Source: Molanna angustata (Eukaryota; Arthropoda; Insecta; Trichoptera; Molannidae). Taken from it: a DNA stretch of 64,000 bases. Each line of letters begins with the position of its first letter. Position 1 is the first letter of the stretch. The notes below the pieces were generated by a model. The model was not told the DNA's origin and searched no databases. It saw only the letters and a program-made list of their open reading frames with translations. A program made the translations under genes and the position numbers. Positions 23,341-35,544 of this stretch are shown in pieces. The DNA lies in assembly GCA_963576475.1 (NCBI GenBank), contig OY754967.1:24205914-24269913 (forward strand), in the 5' to 3' direction.

Positions 23341-23505
23341 GCCCCCCTAGACAACATGCCATTAAAGCTAAGCGTTATATCGCTAAGCGATAGAAATGTA
23401 TGAAATTTGTGGCTGTCACGTGTTGTCATAGCGACCAATTTCATACATTTACTATCGCTTAGCGATATAACGCTTAGCTTAAATGACACGTTGTCTAGGC
23501 CCCCA
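23341..23505. mobile_element. Palindromic MITE
   Basis: Nearly its whole length is one inverted repeat: CCCCCTAGACAAC at the left and GTTGTCTAGGCCCCC at the right, with inner arms rich in GCTAAGCG and CGCTTAGC. It shares its termini, but not its inner arms, with the element at 42935. Confidence 0.8.
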
Positions 23506-23588
23506 GATACAAAGACAACATATTATGTTTTGTAAATTGTTCATATACAATTGTATAAATTAAAATGGTAAAAGAAAATCATCACAAA

Positions 23589-24145
23589 CTAAACGAGTGG
23601 GTTGTGACCAACGCTAAACTCCTCACTAACAAGTCATTCTATAAAGTATTCAAATTTTATATGGAAAATATTTAGCATTTTCAGAAAAGAAGTTTGTTTT
23701 ACTATTTTTTATTTAAATATTTTATTATGAAAACTTGATATTTCTTCAATGCCATTTTATGAAGGTGATGTGCCTTTTTACCAATTTGAAAATAAAAATT
23801 TCAAATTTAAAGTTTCCTGAGCTTGGGGTCATGATGAAATATTTGATAGTAATAAAAATTGAGGAGCACTATTCAGATATCCTTCAAAATCTAATGGGGT
23901 TTAATGAGATATACAAATTTGCAAAATTTGAAAAAAATCGAATGAGTACTTTAGTTTATAATCGATATAGTAAAATAAACATGCCGTACATAGCACACAC
24001 ACAGATACATTGTGATGAAACTTTCAGAATCCAATCTCAGCATGATACTAGTTGATAATCTGCAATAAAAAAAAATAGCCTTAAAAATTGTGAAATCATA
24101 ACTCCCCACTATATCCTCTTGGGTTAGTGAGGAGTAAAAATACAT
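23589..24145 (+). repeat. Family F repeat
   Basis: Begins CGAGTGGGTTGTGACCAACG and ends near GTGAAATCATAACTCCCCAC and GAGGAGTAAAAA. Matching ends occur at 44497-45597; partial copies are at 56148 and, inverted, at 63355. Its open frames have no recognised domain. Confidence 0.65.
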
Positions 24146-24229
24146 ACAAAAAAATATAAATAATGTTTATAATGAAAAAAGCATTTCATTAATAAAAACA
24201 AAATTCGCTATACTTCAAAGAGTACCTAC

Positions 24230-24790
24230 CTATGTGTTAACAGATATTTTTTTTTTAGAAAATAAAGAGAAAGGCAATTGTGGTTTCACTTCGTCCACGA
24301 ATCCAGGGCCACGAGCACAGGCGACCAGAATACCAGCCAGAATAGATGAGCCAAATGGGCTTGCGACCATGTTTGAGGGCTTAAAGGGATCCTTTATGAC
24401 TTGAGTCACGCTCACCACTCAGCAACCAACCTACGATTGATACTCCACTCCCCTGCGGAACCAAATCAAATCGGACGCGGATAATGCTGCTTTTACCACT
24501 CTATCCAAATTTTCTTTTATTTTACCTCTACGGAGACTTAGGTCCTTAAAATAGGAATTTAAAACTTTGCAGGCAGGCCTCTCGCCCCCACCTCTACAGC
24601 ATATATATTTGTGTTAAAGCCATTTTGAACTGTTTTATGTACCAGTTCCTTGTACTTGATTAGCTTGTATTGGTGGTCTTTGGAATATTTGTGTCCCATG
24701 GAACAGTCAGCTCCACATAAATAGCTCTTTTCAATGAAAGAGAGTATATTGTCAAGTCAGGCCTAAGAGATGATTTGCAGATCTCCTTTG
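24230..24790 (-). pseudogene. Decayed retroelement protein fragment (ELTVPWD motif)
   Basis: Conceptual translation on the - strand gives AIYVELTVPWDTNIPKT and, further on, a VGARGLPAKS-like segment broken by stops. An ELTVPWE...EVG.RGF pattern is common in the C-terminal region of animal retroelement polyproteins (family knowledge). Frame breaks show it is dead. Confidence 0.55.
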
Positions 24791-24964
24791 GAAGCCTCTC
24801 TCACAATTTCAAGCACCTTATAAATTGCAATTGAAGATGTTATATCCAAACTAAGACTATACCAGATATTCATAGATAATTCATATAAGTTATAATGAAT
24901 TCAAATATTCATATGCTATAATGAATACAATTTAATATTTAACAAAAAAACTATTTACACTGTT

Positions 24965-25110
24965 TACAGGTTCAGATTATATGGCCACATTTTAAGATGA
25001 CCAACAGTCACTGATCTAGCCCAGGATAGGCGAGATTGGCGTAGTTGAATTTAAAGGAGAGGCAATCCCAGCTAAATTGGACCACAGACAAAGCGAAGAA
25101 GACAATGCTT
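24965..25110 (+). pseudogene. LINE-type reverse transcriptase end, decayed
   Basis: Translates to LYGHILR followed by DRRDWRS-like residues across frame changes, resembling the WFGH..R...W C-terminal signature of non-LTR elements. Short and broken. Confidence 0.4.
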
Positions 25111-25198
25111 AATTGATTTTTTTTTATATTTTTAAATCATTGATAATACTTTCAATATACAATTCTGCTATATAACTAGCATCGTCAGAATTGATTTA

Positions 25199-26193
25199 TC
25201 CAACTGTCGATTCGTTCATGAGAATTCAATTCTCTGAATGAATCGACATTATTAAGCCAAAATGCGTGTACGAAGGAACATTTTGTATGGCGTAGTGGAC
25301 TTTTTGCATGCTAATAACACCAACTAGAGGCCTCGCAGCATATATGTTCCCATACATGGGTTTACTCAGAATTCGGAGTAGAACATTTTATGTGAGTTTT
25401 GTGTGTCTGTGTGTGTCTGTCCCCCCCCCCCCTATAACTTTTGATCCGCTCAATTTACAGAGCCCAAAATTTCAAAATATATAAACACTTATAAGCATAC
25501 AAAACTTTTGTACTCAGAATGGTGAATTATTGTTTCAGTCAGGGGTTATCAACTTTTGAATTTTTGGTTTATTTTTCCATATATGTCAGAAACCATAAAA
25601 GCTAGAACGCTGAAAATTGGTACAAATATAGACAAATACAAAAACTCAAATTAGTTTTTTCAAAAAAATTCTAGGGTTTGTCAAACAATTTTTTTTAAGA
25701 AAAATATTTTTTTTATGAAAAATTTATGAGTTTAACTCCTTATATTTCCAAATAATTTAAAAATATCGAAAAAATCTGAAACACCCCAACTAGATAATTT
25801 AATTTTCTATAAAAAATATCAATGTTGTATTAGCACATCTCAATTTTTTTTAACAATTTTTGTAAACATTGAATTTAATGACGACATTGCTTCATACAAT
25901 TTATATGGCAGTCGCTTACACACAATATCTAAGAAGACTTAATTGTTTAATACTAATCTCCAAACATACATACATACCATCATGCTGTTTTCATATTCTG
26001 GGTAGGATCAAAGGAATGCCCTCTATACTATCGCTATCTTGACATACATACCTACATGTGTTGTATAGAAAACCAAATATCTTAAAATATTAAATAATTT
26101 GTATTTATGGTTTTATAGTTTGGTACTTATTCTTCAACTATACATACTATCGCTATCGACAGTTGGATCATCTCATGTGTTAAATGCTACTAG
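25199..26193 (+). mobile_element. Helitron-like non-autonomous element, complete
   Basis: 995 bp with 5'-TCCAACTGTCGAT and CTAG-3' termini, inserted between A and T with no target duplication. A subterminal hairpin centred on GAATTC follows the 5' end. TATCGACAGTTGGAT near the 3' end is the inverted copy of the 5' terminus, followed by a CATGTGTTAAATG near-hairpin. A TG tract lies at 25396-25417. Ends and target fit Helitrons; the subterminal inverted repeat and microsatellite resemble Helentron-derived elements. No Rep-helicase frame is present. Confidence 0.8.
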
Positions 26194-27535
26194 TATTTGA
26201 TTTAACATATCAGTCTTTTTTGTATACTGTATTAAAGTATATGTTTCTTAAACAATTAATTATATATTAAAAATGAACCACAAATATAAAAACACGATAT
26301 TTGATAATATAAATTTATTATATTATTTAAATGAAATTAAAAAAAAGTACTAACATAAGAATCTAATCTCTCAGTTCTTCATTAACATAAGTTCAGTATA
26401 ATACAGTGTGAGTTTTATAGAGATGAGATAACAAAGTATCATAATATTATGAACTTGCAGATTTATATTTTTCTATTTATTTTTGTTCCCAAAAAACAAA
26501 TATTGTATTAATACTAAATAATTATAATACAAATAACTGATTGTCTAAAAGTATCTATTAGTCAATTTTTAGATTACAATGTTTCTGTATGAATTCATAA
26601 AAAATTCTGTATGGATGTGCATTTATATAAATTGAAATGACTAATAGAAACAGAAACTTTACAAATTTGTGGCATGTTTCAGAACACTTTAATCTGGTGA
26701 AGCAAATATCTCTTAATTATAGAATTGGTGTAAATAATAAAATAAAGTGTAGGTATTTTACAATTTTGAATTCTGCATATATTAAATTGTTTTTTGAAGA
26801 GTTTCATTTTTTTTCCTGATATATAATGATACCTACATTATTTACTTGTGTATTTTACGTTCATAAAATATATAAATCTCTACCAATCTATTAATTGAGT
26901 TTATATTTTACGTTTGGTATGTCATAAAGAATTTCTTGAAATGCTGTTCTTGAAATGTCAATCAGCCAATTATAATTCTTTCAATGCTCATCATCAGCAA
27001 TGGTGCTACAGCCCGGTGAGGGCCTTGGCCTACTCAAGAAACTGCCTCCATCCCGCCCTGTCGACAGCAAGTACTTTCAATGGTAGGTATGTATAAATTA
27101 ATGAAGGGTGTCAAATTTGAAATTTTATAAATAGATATAGGTACCTAAGTGCTATGTCATATCACCCCGTGCAAAGTTTCACATGTTTGTACGTTCCAAC
27201 TTAAGGGAAAGCATTCAAATGGTTATACCATATTTTTATTGAATGACTTTTACTTCTTAACTTCCATTCCTTTTGTTTGACCATATTTATTTGTTAATGA
27301 CATTTTTATTAGATTCTCATTTGTGAACCTGTCATAGGTTAGAGAACCGAGCATCACATCCTTTATTTTTGCATACATTATTCGCTTCATACATGTATGT
27401 CTATAAATTAAACTTCTTTCAGAATATAAAACACAGTCGTGTCAATGTTTTCTTGGAATCCTCTCATGCCTTTATCGGCTCTATTTTATGTCAATTTTTC
27501 TTTCATATTACTTAGCGTTTATGTAGTTTCTACTA
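26194..27535. other. AT-rich sequence with one old repeat trace
   Basis: Mostly featureless. At 26995-27075 is a GC-richer stretch (GGTGCTACAGCCCGGTGAGG) of a kind often seen in insect dispersed repeats, probably an old transposon trace. No exon is supported. Confidence 0.4.
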
Positions 27536-27539
27536 TATC

Positions 27540-28030
27540 TTTCAAGTTAATAATGGACTTGCAACTTCCAGAGCTCTAAATCACAGGAAAACTGCCTCCA
27601 GCTACTCGTCTTATGTTAACGGCTCATCTCAATATTATATTATCAAACAGTTCAACAACAGATTTTACTATAGCGTCTCAGATGATTATTTTATGTGTCT
27701 TCGTTCCTATAACATTATGAGCTTCGATAAGAGACGACGAAACTTAACAGATATCATATTCCTCTACAAAATACTTATTGAACTCTCCAGAGCTAACAGA
27801 ATCAATCAATTATAGAGAAGACCCACTCGACAATTGAACTTTTCAACTTAAGCAAATGTAAAATTAACACATATAAACTCCTTTATTAATCGCAGTTGCA
27901 ACTCATACAATCAGAAATACTTAACGATTGATCCATCTTACGTTAATCTTGACTGCTTCAAAAAAAAAGTAACTGCTATCCACGTTACAACAGTAAATTT
28001 ATTATCATACATACACCCTCCCACAAAACC
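27540..28030 (+). pseudogene. Non-LTR retrotransposon C-terminal remnant
   Basis: The frame at about 27660-27810 reads MSFDKRRRNLTDIIFLYKIL, matching the L..RR...D...LYKI signature after the reverse transcriptase domain of jockey/CR1-type LINEs. It is cut by a stop and has no intact reverse transcriptase. Confidence 0.6.
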
Positions 28031-28456
28031 CACATACATACTTCCATATTTTACTTCATCATCCCCATACCGGTCACCGTCCTATTAGGCATAAAAAAAT
28101 GCAAACTTATTTTCTGTGTTATCTGTTAACCATATTATACCGTTTAACTTTTTTTCCTTGTAATGTTTTCATAAGGTGTGGAGATAGATCACCCGTGCGT
28201 TAAAAGTACAGTGACCAAAGGACAAATAATACCTCATCATACTAAATATCAATGTATTGTGGCGATTGTATTGGCACAATTATACTTTATTTATACCTAT
28301 GTATACTGAATATCTACCTACCAAATTTACTTAACTATTCTCAGCTTTTAAAATAATATAAGACATCTCTATAATTGGCTTTGATATGTGTAATGCTTTT
28401 AAGCAATTTGTGAAATAGCTGTTGAGATGAAATAAAATAAAATATTGTCTTATTGC

Positions 28457-28540
28457 AGTGGTTCTTAACCTGGGTTCGATCGGACCCCAGGGGTTCGGTG
28501 GAGGTCAAGAACCCCGACTTATGATTCGTGGTGACACCTT
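28457..28540 (+). mobile_element. hAT-type terminus, fragment
   Basis: CAGTGGTTCTTAACCTGGG followed by CCCCAGGGGTTCGG is a very widespread hAT-end motif. The opposite end is not found. Confidence 0.5.
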
Positions 28541-28612
28541 TCTTTATTATAATATAGGTATTATATTCTTGTCTCAACTGTATATTATGTCTATTTATTT
28601 ATTCATCTTTCT

Positions 28613-29520
28613 GTACATAATATAAACAAATATATTGTACACTGGCGGGCTTATTGCTATTAGGCAATTTCTTCCAACCAACCAGATAACAAAGTATGAC
28701 AAAATTGTGTAACAAAAAAAGAATAAGAGTAAAAGTAAACCTTCCTTGTCGGCCTTCGTGGCTCAGATGGTTGGGTATCAGACTACTGATCCAAAGGTCC
28801 CGGGTTCGATTCCCGGTGGAACCACAGTTTTGAATTGTGTTTTCAGTCTGAATCTGTGAGACGATTAATATCGTTAGTCTCCAGAATGTGGCAACTTGTT
28901 ATTGGGTGCGTGTTAAATTAATATTTGACATAGTACCTGTTAGTTGCCCGAGAAGCAATATTAAATAAATAAATAAAAACAAAGAAAATATATATAACAC
29001 TAAGATACTATTAAACAAAAAATAATAATTCATAACAAAAAAAGGATAGGGTAGGGACAAGGAGAGGAAATTGGGATCAGGTGTTCAGGGATAAATATTC
29101 CTTCTTTAGTTTTTTCTTGAAAATATAAAGTGAGTTAGACAACACAATTTCCGGACTAAGGCTATTCCATAATCTTTCTGGTTGTACTTCGAACAAAGAG
29201 CTGAGAAATTATGGATAGAGTTGTACGTTCAGCAGATCAGAGTGGAAGTCCATGATTGGATAAATAAGTGAATTTGCTTTTGAGGTACTGTGGCAGGTTT
29301 TGATTCGAGAGAATAATGACAAAATGTGTATATTGCGCCCCTGGCGTATCCTGGACCAACAAAGAAGAAGGTAAGATGATATAATATGATCAAATTTTTT
29401 GAACCCAAAGATGAATCTGATACATATATTCTTGTGACGTTCAAGTTTATTGAGATGCACTTCATTAGCATACATCGGCATAATCAAACAATGGAAGAAG
29501 AAATGATTGAGCTAGAGTTA
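28613..29520 (-). mobile_element. Jockey-type LINE 3' end with nested SINE
   Basis: On the - strand, about 29487-29210 reads RFIFGFKKFDHIIS, then a short run to SLFSRI, the conserved region after the reverse transcriptase of jockey-like LINEs. A FKKKLKKEYL-like end and stop lie near 29110. The 3' UTR continues to 28613 with GGTTGGTTGGAAGAAATTGC and is nearly the same as 62505-62715. The 3' UTR is interrupted at 28745-28975 by a SINE of opposite orientation. Confidence 0.7.
28745..28975 (+). mobile_element. tRNA-derived SINE, family 1
   Basis: Same head and tail as the copy at 11730 (GTGGCTCAGATGGTTGGG; GGTTCGATTCCCGG; GTGTTTTCAGTCTG), ending in an AAAT-rich tail. It splits the LINE 3' UTR on the opposite strand, which identifies it as the later insertion. 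Confidence 0.85.
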
Positions 29521-29529
29521 TTTTACAAC

Positions 29530-30335
29530 GGAATGGAAGAAATATTTAGTACTACTTAAATGCATTGTGTTATTTAGTACTACTAAATGCATTGTGTATG
29601 GCAAATTAAGCTTCATTACTGGCATAAGTTCTTTATTAATTTTATTTCCTACTAACATTCTGTTTTTATATTCTCATTGAATAACTATGTAGGTAGATAA
29701 ACATATTTTTTTAACATATTTATGTAGGTACTTATATTTATTTATTTCATTTCAGTAAACTACAGCTTTGTAAATTTGTGGTTACATATTATATGGTGCT
29801 ATTAAAATTAGTACAGGCCAATGATGTTTTCTTCTAATTAAAATAATAAAGTAGAAATAATATTTTGAATAACAATAATAAGAGAAAAATATGATTGATA
29901 TAAAAAAAACAATACAAAATAAGAATAAAATGAGGAAATAGAGGGATTATTGGTGTAAAGGAAAGAGCTTGTTTGAAGGAGTTAGGGAACTGGTTTTAAA
30001 ATATCTTTATTTGTTTACGGTAAGTTTCTAAGGAGTCATGGAAAATGTCTGTGTGATTAAATTTTAGATTGTTGTCATGTTGAATTCTGTAAATATTCGA
30101 GTTATATCTGTAATTAGTATGGCAAGTAGGTAAGTAGATGAAATAAATTTTTCAAACGGGTGTGCCTGTTATAATAATATTATAGAACTAAACAATATTG
30201 CTTCACCACCATTTTTAACTCATGTTAGTTCGTCATGAGAGTAAATTTAAATCTAATGCTGTACAAATAGTTTTTTCTTTAAATTAAACATCAGACAATT
30301 TTAAAAATCGCTTATTTTGCGGCATTATATTTATA
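29530..30335. other. Unassigned AT-rich sequence
   Basis: No gene or clean repeat boundary recognised. Confidence 0.4.
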
Positions 30336-30339
30336 TTTG

Positions 30340-30655
30340 TAAAGATTTTAGTTATTTTCGTTTTCCTCGTAAGTAAATCAATATGAAATACGCCACATTA
30401 ACCTTGACGAAACGTCAAACAACTGTGATTTGTAGATTCGACCAGCCCTCTACCAGACGAAATTATTCCGTTGACATTGCCTTAAAATCACCTGCGGAAT
30501 TCGCTCATACTACCACTTTTAAGATTTTAGTGATATTTGTGTGATATGGTATGGAAATTATATACCCGAAACGCTCGTACTACGACATTGTGATTAGTCA
30601 AACCGTTTCCGTTGGGGATATGGGAGAAATCTCACTGTATCTCGTACTACGCGCC
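30340..30655 (-). repeat. Family E repeat core, inverted and diverged
   Basis: On the - strand it shares GTAGTACGAG, GGTAGTATGAGCGAATTC and the order of blocks with 19649-19905 and 58448-58680, but is more diverged. It abuts family A sequence at 30656. Confidence 0.6.
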
Positions 30656-32517
30656 CTGTGTTGGTCACATCCCATTCGTTTTTATATTTTTTCATCAAGT
30701 GTGTATTATATTTTTGCACAATTAGACTGATAAACTTAAAATTGACACAACAGTCTACATTAACGAAGAAGAAGAAGAAGACTTAAACTATGGTAAATAA
30801 TTTGAATATAAACGTTGTGAAGAGTTCAGTAATGGCCACAACCCCCATTCTTTAAATATTGTCAAATCAAATATGTAGGTGTTGAAAATTATTCAAAATA
30901 GGATGATATAAATGGTTTAAATTTGATTAAACAAAAGTATTGAAAAGATTCTAATGCAGGTTACATCGTCACATCCCACATCCCATTCGTTTTTACATAT
31001 TTATTTTTATCAAGTGTGCATATCGTTAATAATATTTCTGCACAATAGACTATTAGACTTAAAACTAACCCAAAAGTCTAATTAAAAAAAGAGAAGAATA
31101 AGTATAAGACTATAAGAAATAGTTTGTATAAAAAACTATACCCATTGTCTACATAAAATAAGAAAAAATACATAAATAGAAGAATTAGGCAATTGGAAAT
31201 AGATTGTATAAAAACTGACCAAAAGGTCTTCATAAAAGAAGAAGAAGATTAATCTAAAGGAAATAGTTTGTATAAAAACTGTCCTAAAGGTCTACATAAA
31301 ATTAAGAAGAAAAAGAATTAAGACTCCAGGACCCGTCGCTTCAGACCCTTCAGTACCTCCCGTCCCTTCAGGCCCTTTTATACCTCCCGTCCCTTCAGTC
31401 GGTTAAGAAAAGTTTAAATCCAGAAACCATCCTGGAAGAACCGCGAAGAGATGTAAGGACCGTCTTCTTTTCCCAGGATACTCCACATTCATAGGTAAAA
31501 TGACTAAATACACGAAGAAGAAGAGGAAAAAAGTTTAAATCCAGATACCTGTGAAGATATGGAAGGAAAATTGGACCTTCTTCTCCCAGGATAGTCCACC
31601 TTCATAGGTAAAATGACCAAATGCACGATGAAGAAGAAGAAAAAAGTTTAAATCCAGAAACCTGCGAAGAGATGGAAGGAAAATTGGACCTTCTTCTCCC
31701 TGGATAGTTCATCTTCATAGTTAAGATGACCAAATACACGATGAAGAAAAAGAAGAAAAAAGTTTATATGCAGAACCCGTCCTGGAAGACCTGTGAAGAG
31801 ATGGAAGGACAGTTGGACCTTCTTCTCCCAGAACACTCCAACGTCATATATAAAATGACCAAATACACGATGAAGAAGAAGAAGAAGAAGAAGAAGAAGA
31901 AAAAAGATTAAATCTAGAAACCTGCGAAGAGATAGAAGGAAAATTGGACTTTCTTCTCCCAGAATAGTCCACCTTCATAGGTAAAATGACCAAATACACG
32001 ATGAAGAAGAAAAAAGTTAAAATCCACAAACCGTCCTGGAAGACCTGCGAAGAGATGGAGGGACAGTCGGACCTTCTTTTCCCAGGATACTCCCCCTTCA
32101 TAGGTAAAATGACCAAATACACGAAGAAGAAGAAGAATAAATTTTAAATCCAGAAACCATCCCGGGCACACGCTCGACAATTCACCAAAGTTTCATTCTA
32201 ATCGAACAAACGGTTTAGGAGCACATCGCATACATTCATACATACATAAATAAAATAATTTTCCGATATTGTTGATTTGTAAGTAAATAGTAATAGGTAG
32301 GTACCTACCTACAACAGTGTTCTAAATAAATTCGATTCATAACAAATGATTCATAACATTTATTTGAATATCAGAATGTGTCCGTAACCATAGTAACCAT
32401 TCCAACACGTAAAAAATATCAAATGGTTTGATACATTGGTTTGTTCGATGCCACAAAAATGAAAATTGTCAGAAAAATCAAATATTATTTACAAATTATG
32501 CAATTTTATTATGCTGA
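30656..32517 (+). mobile_element. Family A repeat, 5'-truncated
   Basis: Collinear with 48425-50435, from GGTCACATCCCATTCG to GCAATTTTATTATGC. It contains a short GTACCTCCCGTCCCTTCAG cassette (31340-31400). Degenerate tandem units of about 120 bp follow (about 31395-32165), each with CCAGAAACC, GCGAAGAGATGGA, TTCTTCTCCCAGGATA and AAATACACGA then (GAA)n. The distal part has a CAAACGGTTTAGGAGC tail motif. Open frames on either strand are repeat artefacts. Confidence 0.8.
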
Positions 32518-32721
32518 TGAGACCTCTCGTCTACCACGAGGAAACATCAAGCCAAGGCGTGGGGAAGAAAAGGAGAGACAAATGATGGCGACACTTAAAA
32601 ATTGTTTTAGTACGGCGCTTTTTTATTTATAATATTCACAAATGGTCCATGGCAAAATTATAATTAGTGGGTACTTATTTAAATGGAAGCACCTCAACTA
32701 GATAATTTAATTTTCTATAAA

Positions 32722-33953
<1,232 letters not shown>

Positions 33954-34227
33954 AAAATATACACATTATAGTCGTACATCTCTAACTTTTTTTTTAACAA
34001 TTTTTGTAAAAATTGAATTTAGTGACGACATCGTTTCATGCAGTTTGTATGGCAGAATGCATAATTTCTATAGGGACTCTCAATAGTTTGATACTTAATC
34101 TTCATACATATATTATCTACATACATACCAGCAAGAAAAAAAATGACTGACCTCCACACTATCCTATATGGGATTTAAGGATATATAATTTGGTACTTTT
34201 GCAATCTACAGTGGTACATGCAACTAG

Positions 34228-35340
34228 TTTTAGTAAATATTATTTGATTGTTGCTCTTTGTATATTTTCTTCGTCATTCTTTTTTCTGTCTTCAAATAAT
34301 CATTGAAGAAACCTTAATTTATTCGTGTGCATTGTATACCTTTATGCATTTCTTTTACATATATATTTTATCATGATCGCTATTATATATATTTGCTGAC
34401 TTATGAGAATATTAGTCTATGAAATTTATTCTACGATTCGGTTGAAATATGTATGGATTGTATGGATTATGCTATGTATGGATTGATAACTTCATGTAGA
34501 TAGAGCCGTTGATTGAGCAAGGTATGGTGCGTGAAGCACATAGTGACCGTTTGTATGGACCATCATATTCACAGGGCATGAAGTTATAGCGGTCAAGTCT
34601 AAAAATCATTATATTATTATGTACATACACACATTCGTTACATAATAACATGTAATAAATACATTTCTTCATAATCATTCACTGTGAAGGGTGAACACCG
34701 ATTACCTCAACGATAATTTAAACATTCACGAATGATGGAATTTCTCAAGTTGATGTAGGTAAACAAATTTGAATTAATGCATCGATAATTATTACGTAAT
34801 AACAGTAGTTGTGCGTTTGCACGATATATGCAATTCAGGATAAACAGATAAAACCGGTACCTACATGTTAAACAAGAATCAAATAACCGCTAAATACTAA
34901 TAAAGATAAACAAGATTCCAAGAGATAGATGTTGCTGCGATGTAATACAAAATACTGTCTGATTATGTAGGTACTAAAATAGAAGAAGTAAAAACCCACT
35001 CAATATATTTAAGCGTAATTGATTCAGCGATGAGCTCTATATTTAAATAGTTTATACTATGAGCAGAATGGCTGGATTACGTTTTCTGTTAGAGAGATCT
35101 ACAATCTACAATAATTTGTAAAGCTATTAATCGTTTACAGATCTGAAGGTCGATCGATATGAACAGCCATAATTTGATACAGTGAAAATGTCCAATATTT
35201 TTTTTTCTTGGACTGGAGAAATACGACACAGCGTATAAATATAAGTATACCTATAGAAATCTAGATTATCTCTGTTAAAAGTTATTATTTGAGAAATAAT
35301 TTACGGTGTATGAAAATAATTGAACTCCAATAAAATCATG
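34228..35340. other. Unassigned AT-rich sequence
   Basis: No gene, RNA gene or repeat end recognised. A short - strand frame at 34472-34678 has no recognisable features. Confidence 0.4.
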
Positions 35341-35344
35341 GCTA

Positions 35345-35465
35345 TATTTTTATTTATTTATCTTATTGTATATAATATAAACAAACACATTGCACACTAG
35401 CGAGCTTATTGCCATTAGGTTATTTCCTCCAACCTACAAATTACGAAATATGACAAAATTGTGTA
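35345..35465 (-). mobile_element. LINE 3' tail fragment
   Basis: On the - strand it carries GGAGGAAATAACCTAATGGC and GCAATAAGCTCGCTAGTG, then a TAAATAAAT tail, like the ends at 28613, 54485 and 62505. Confidence 0.6.
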
Positions 35466-35544
35466 TGTACATCATCAATATTATATACAGATATGTATAA
35501 TGTAGCAGATCAATAATACTTAAAGTATGATAGTAACAATTTAA

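Noticed and set aside
31648..32180. Overlapping - strand frames (also near 49900) with similar Phe/Leu-rich products
   Set aside because: Their similarity comes from the ~120-bp tandem units of family A. They are broken, and no protein family is recognised.
32514..32545. Hammerhead ribozyme: CTGATGAG, a CTCGT/ACGAG hairpin, then GAAAC
   Set aside because: Five unpaired bases separate the core from the hairpin and the base pair expected before GAAA is absent; no closing stems I or III are visible.
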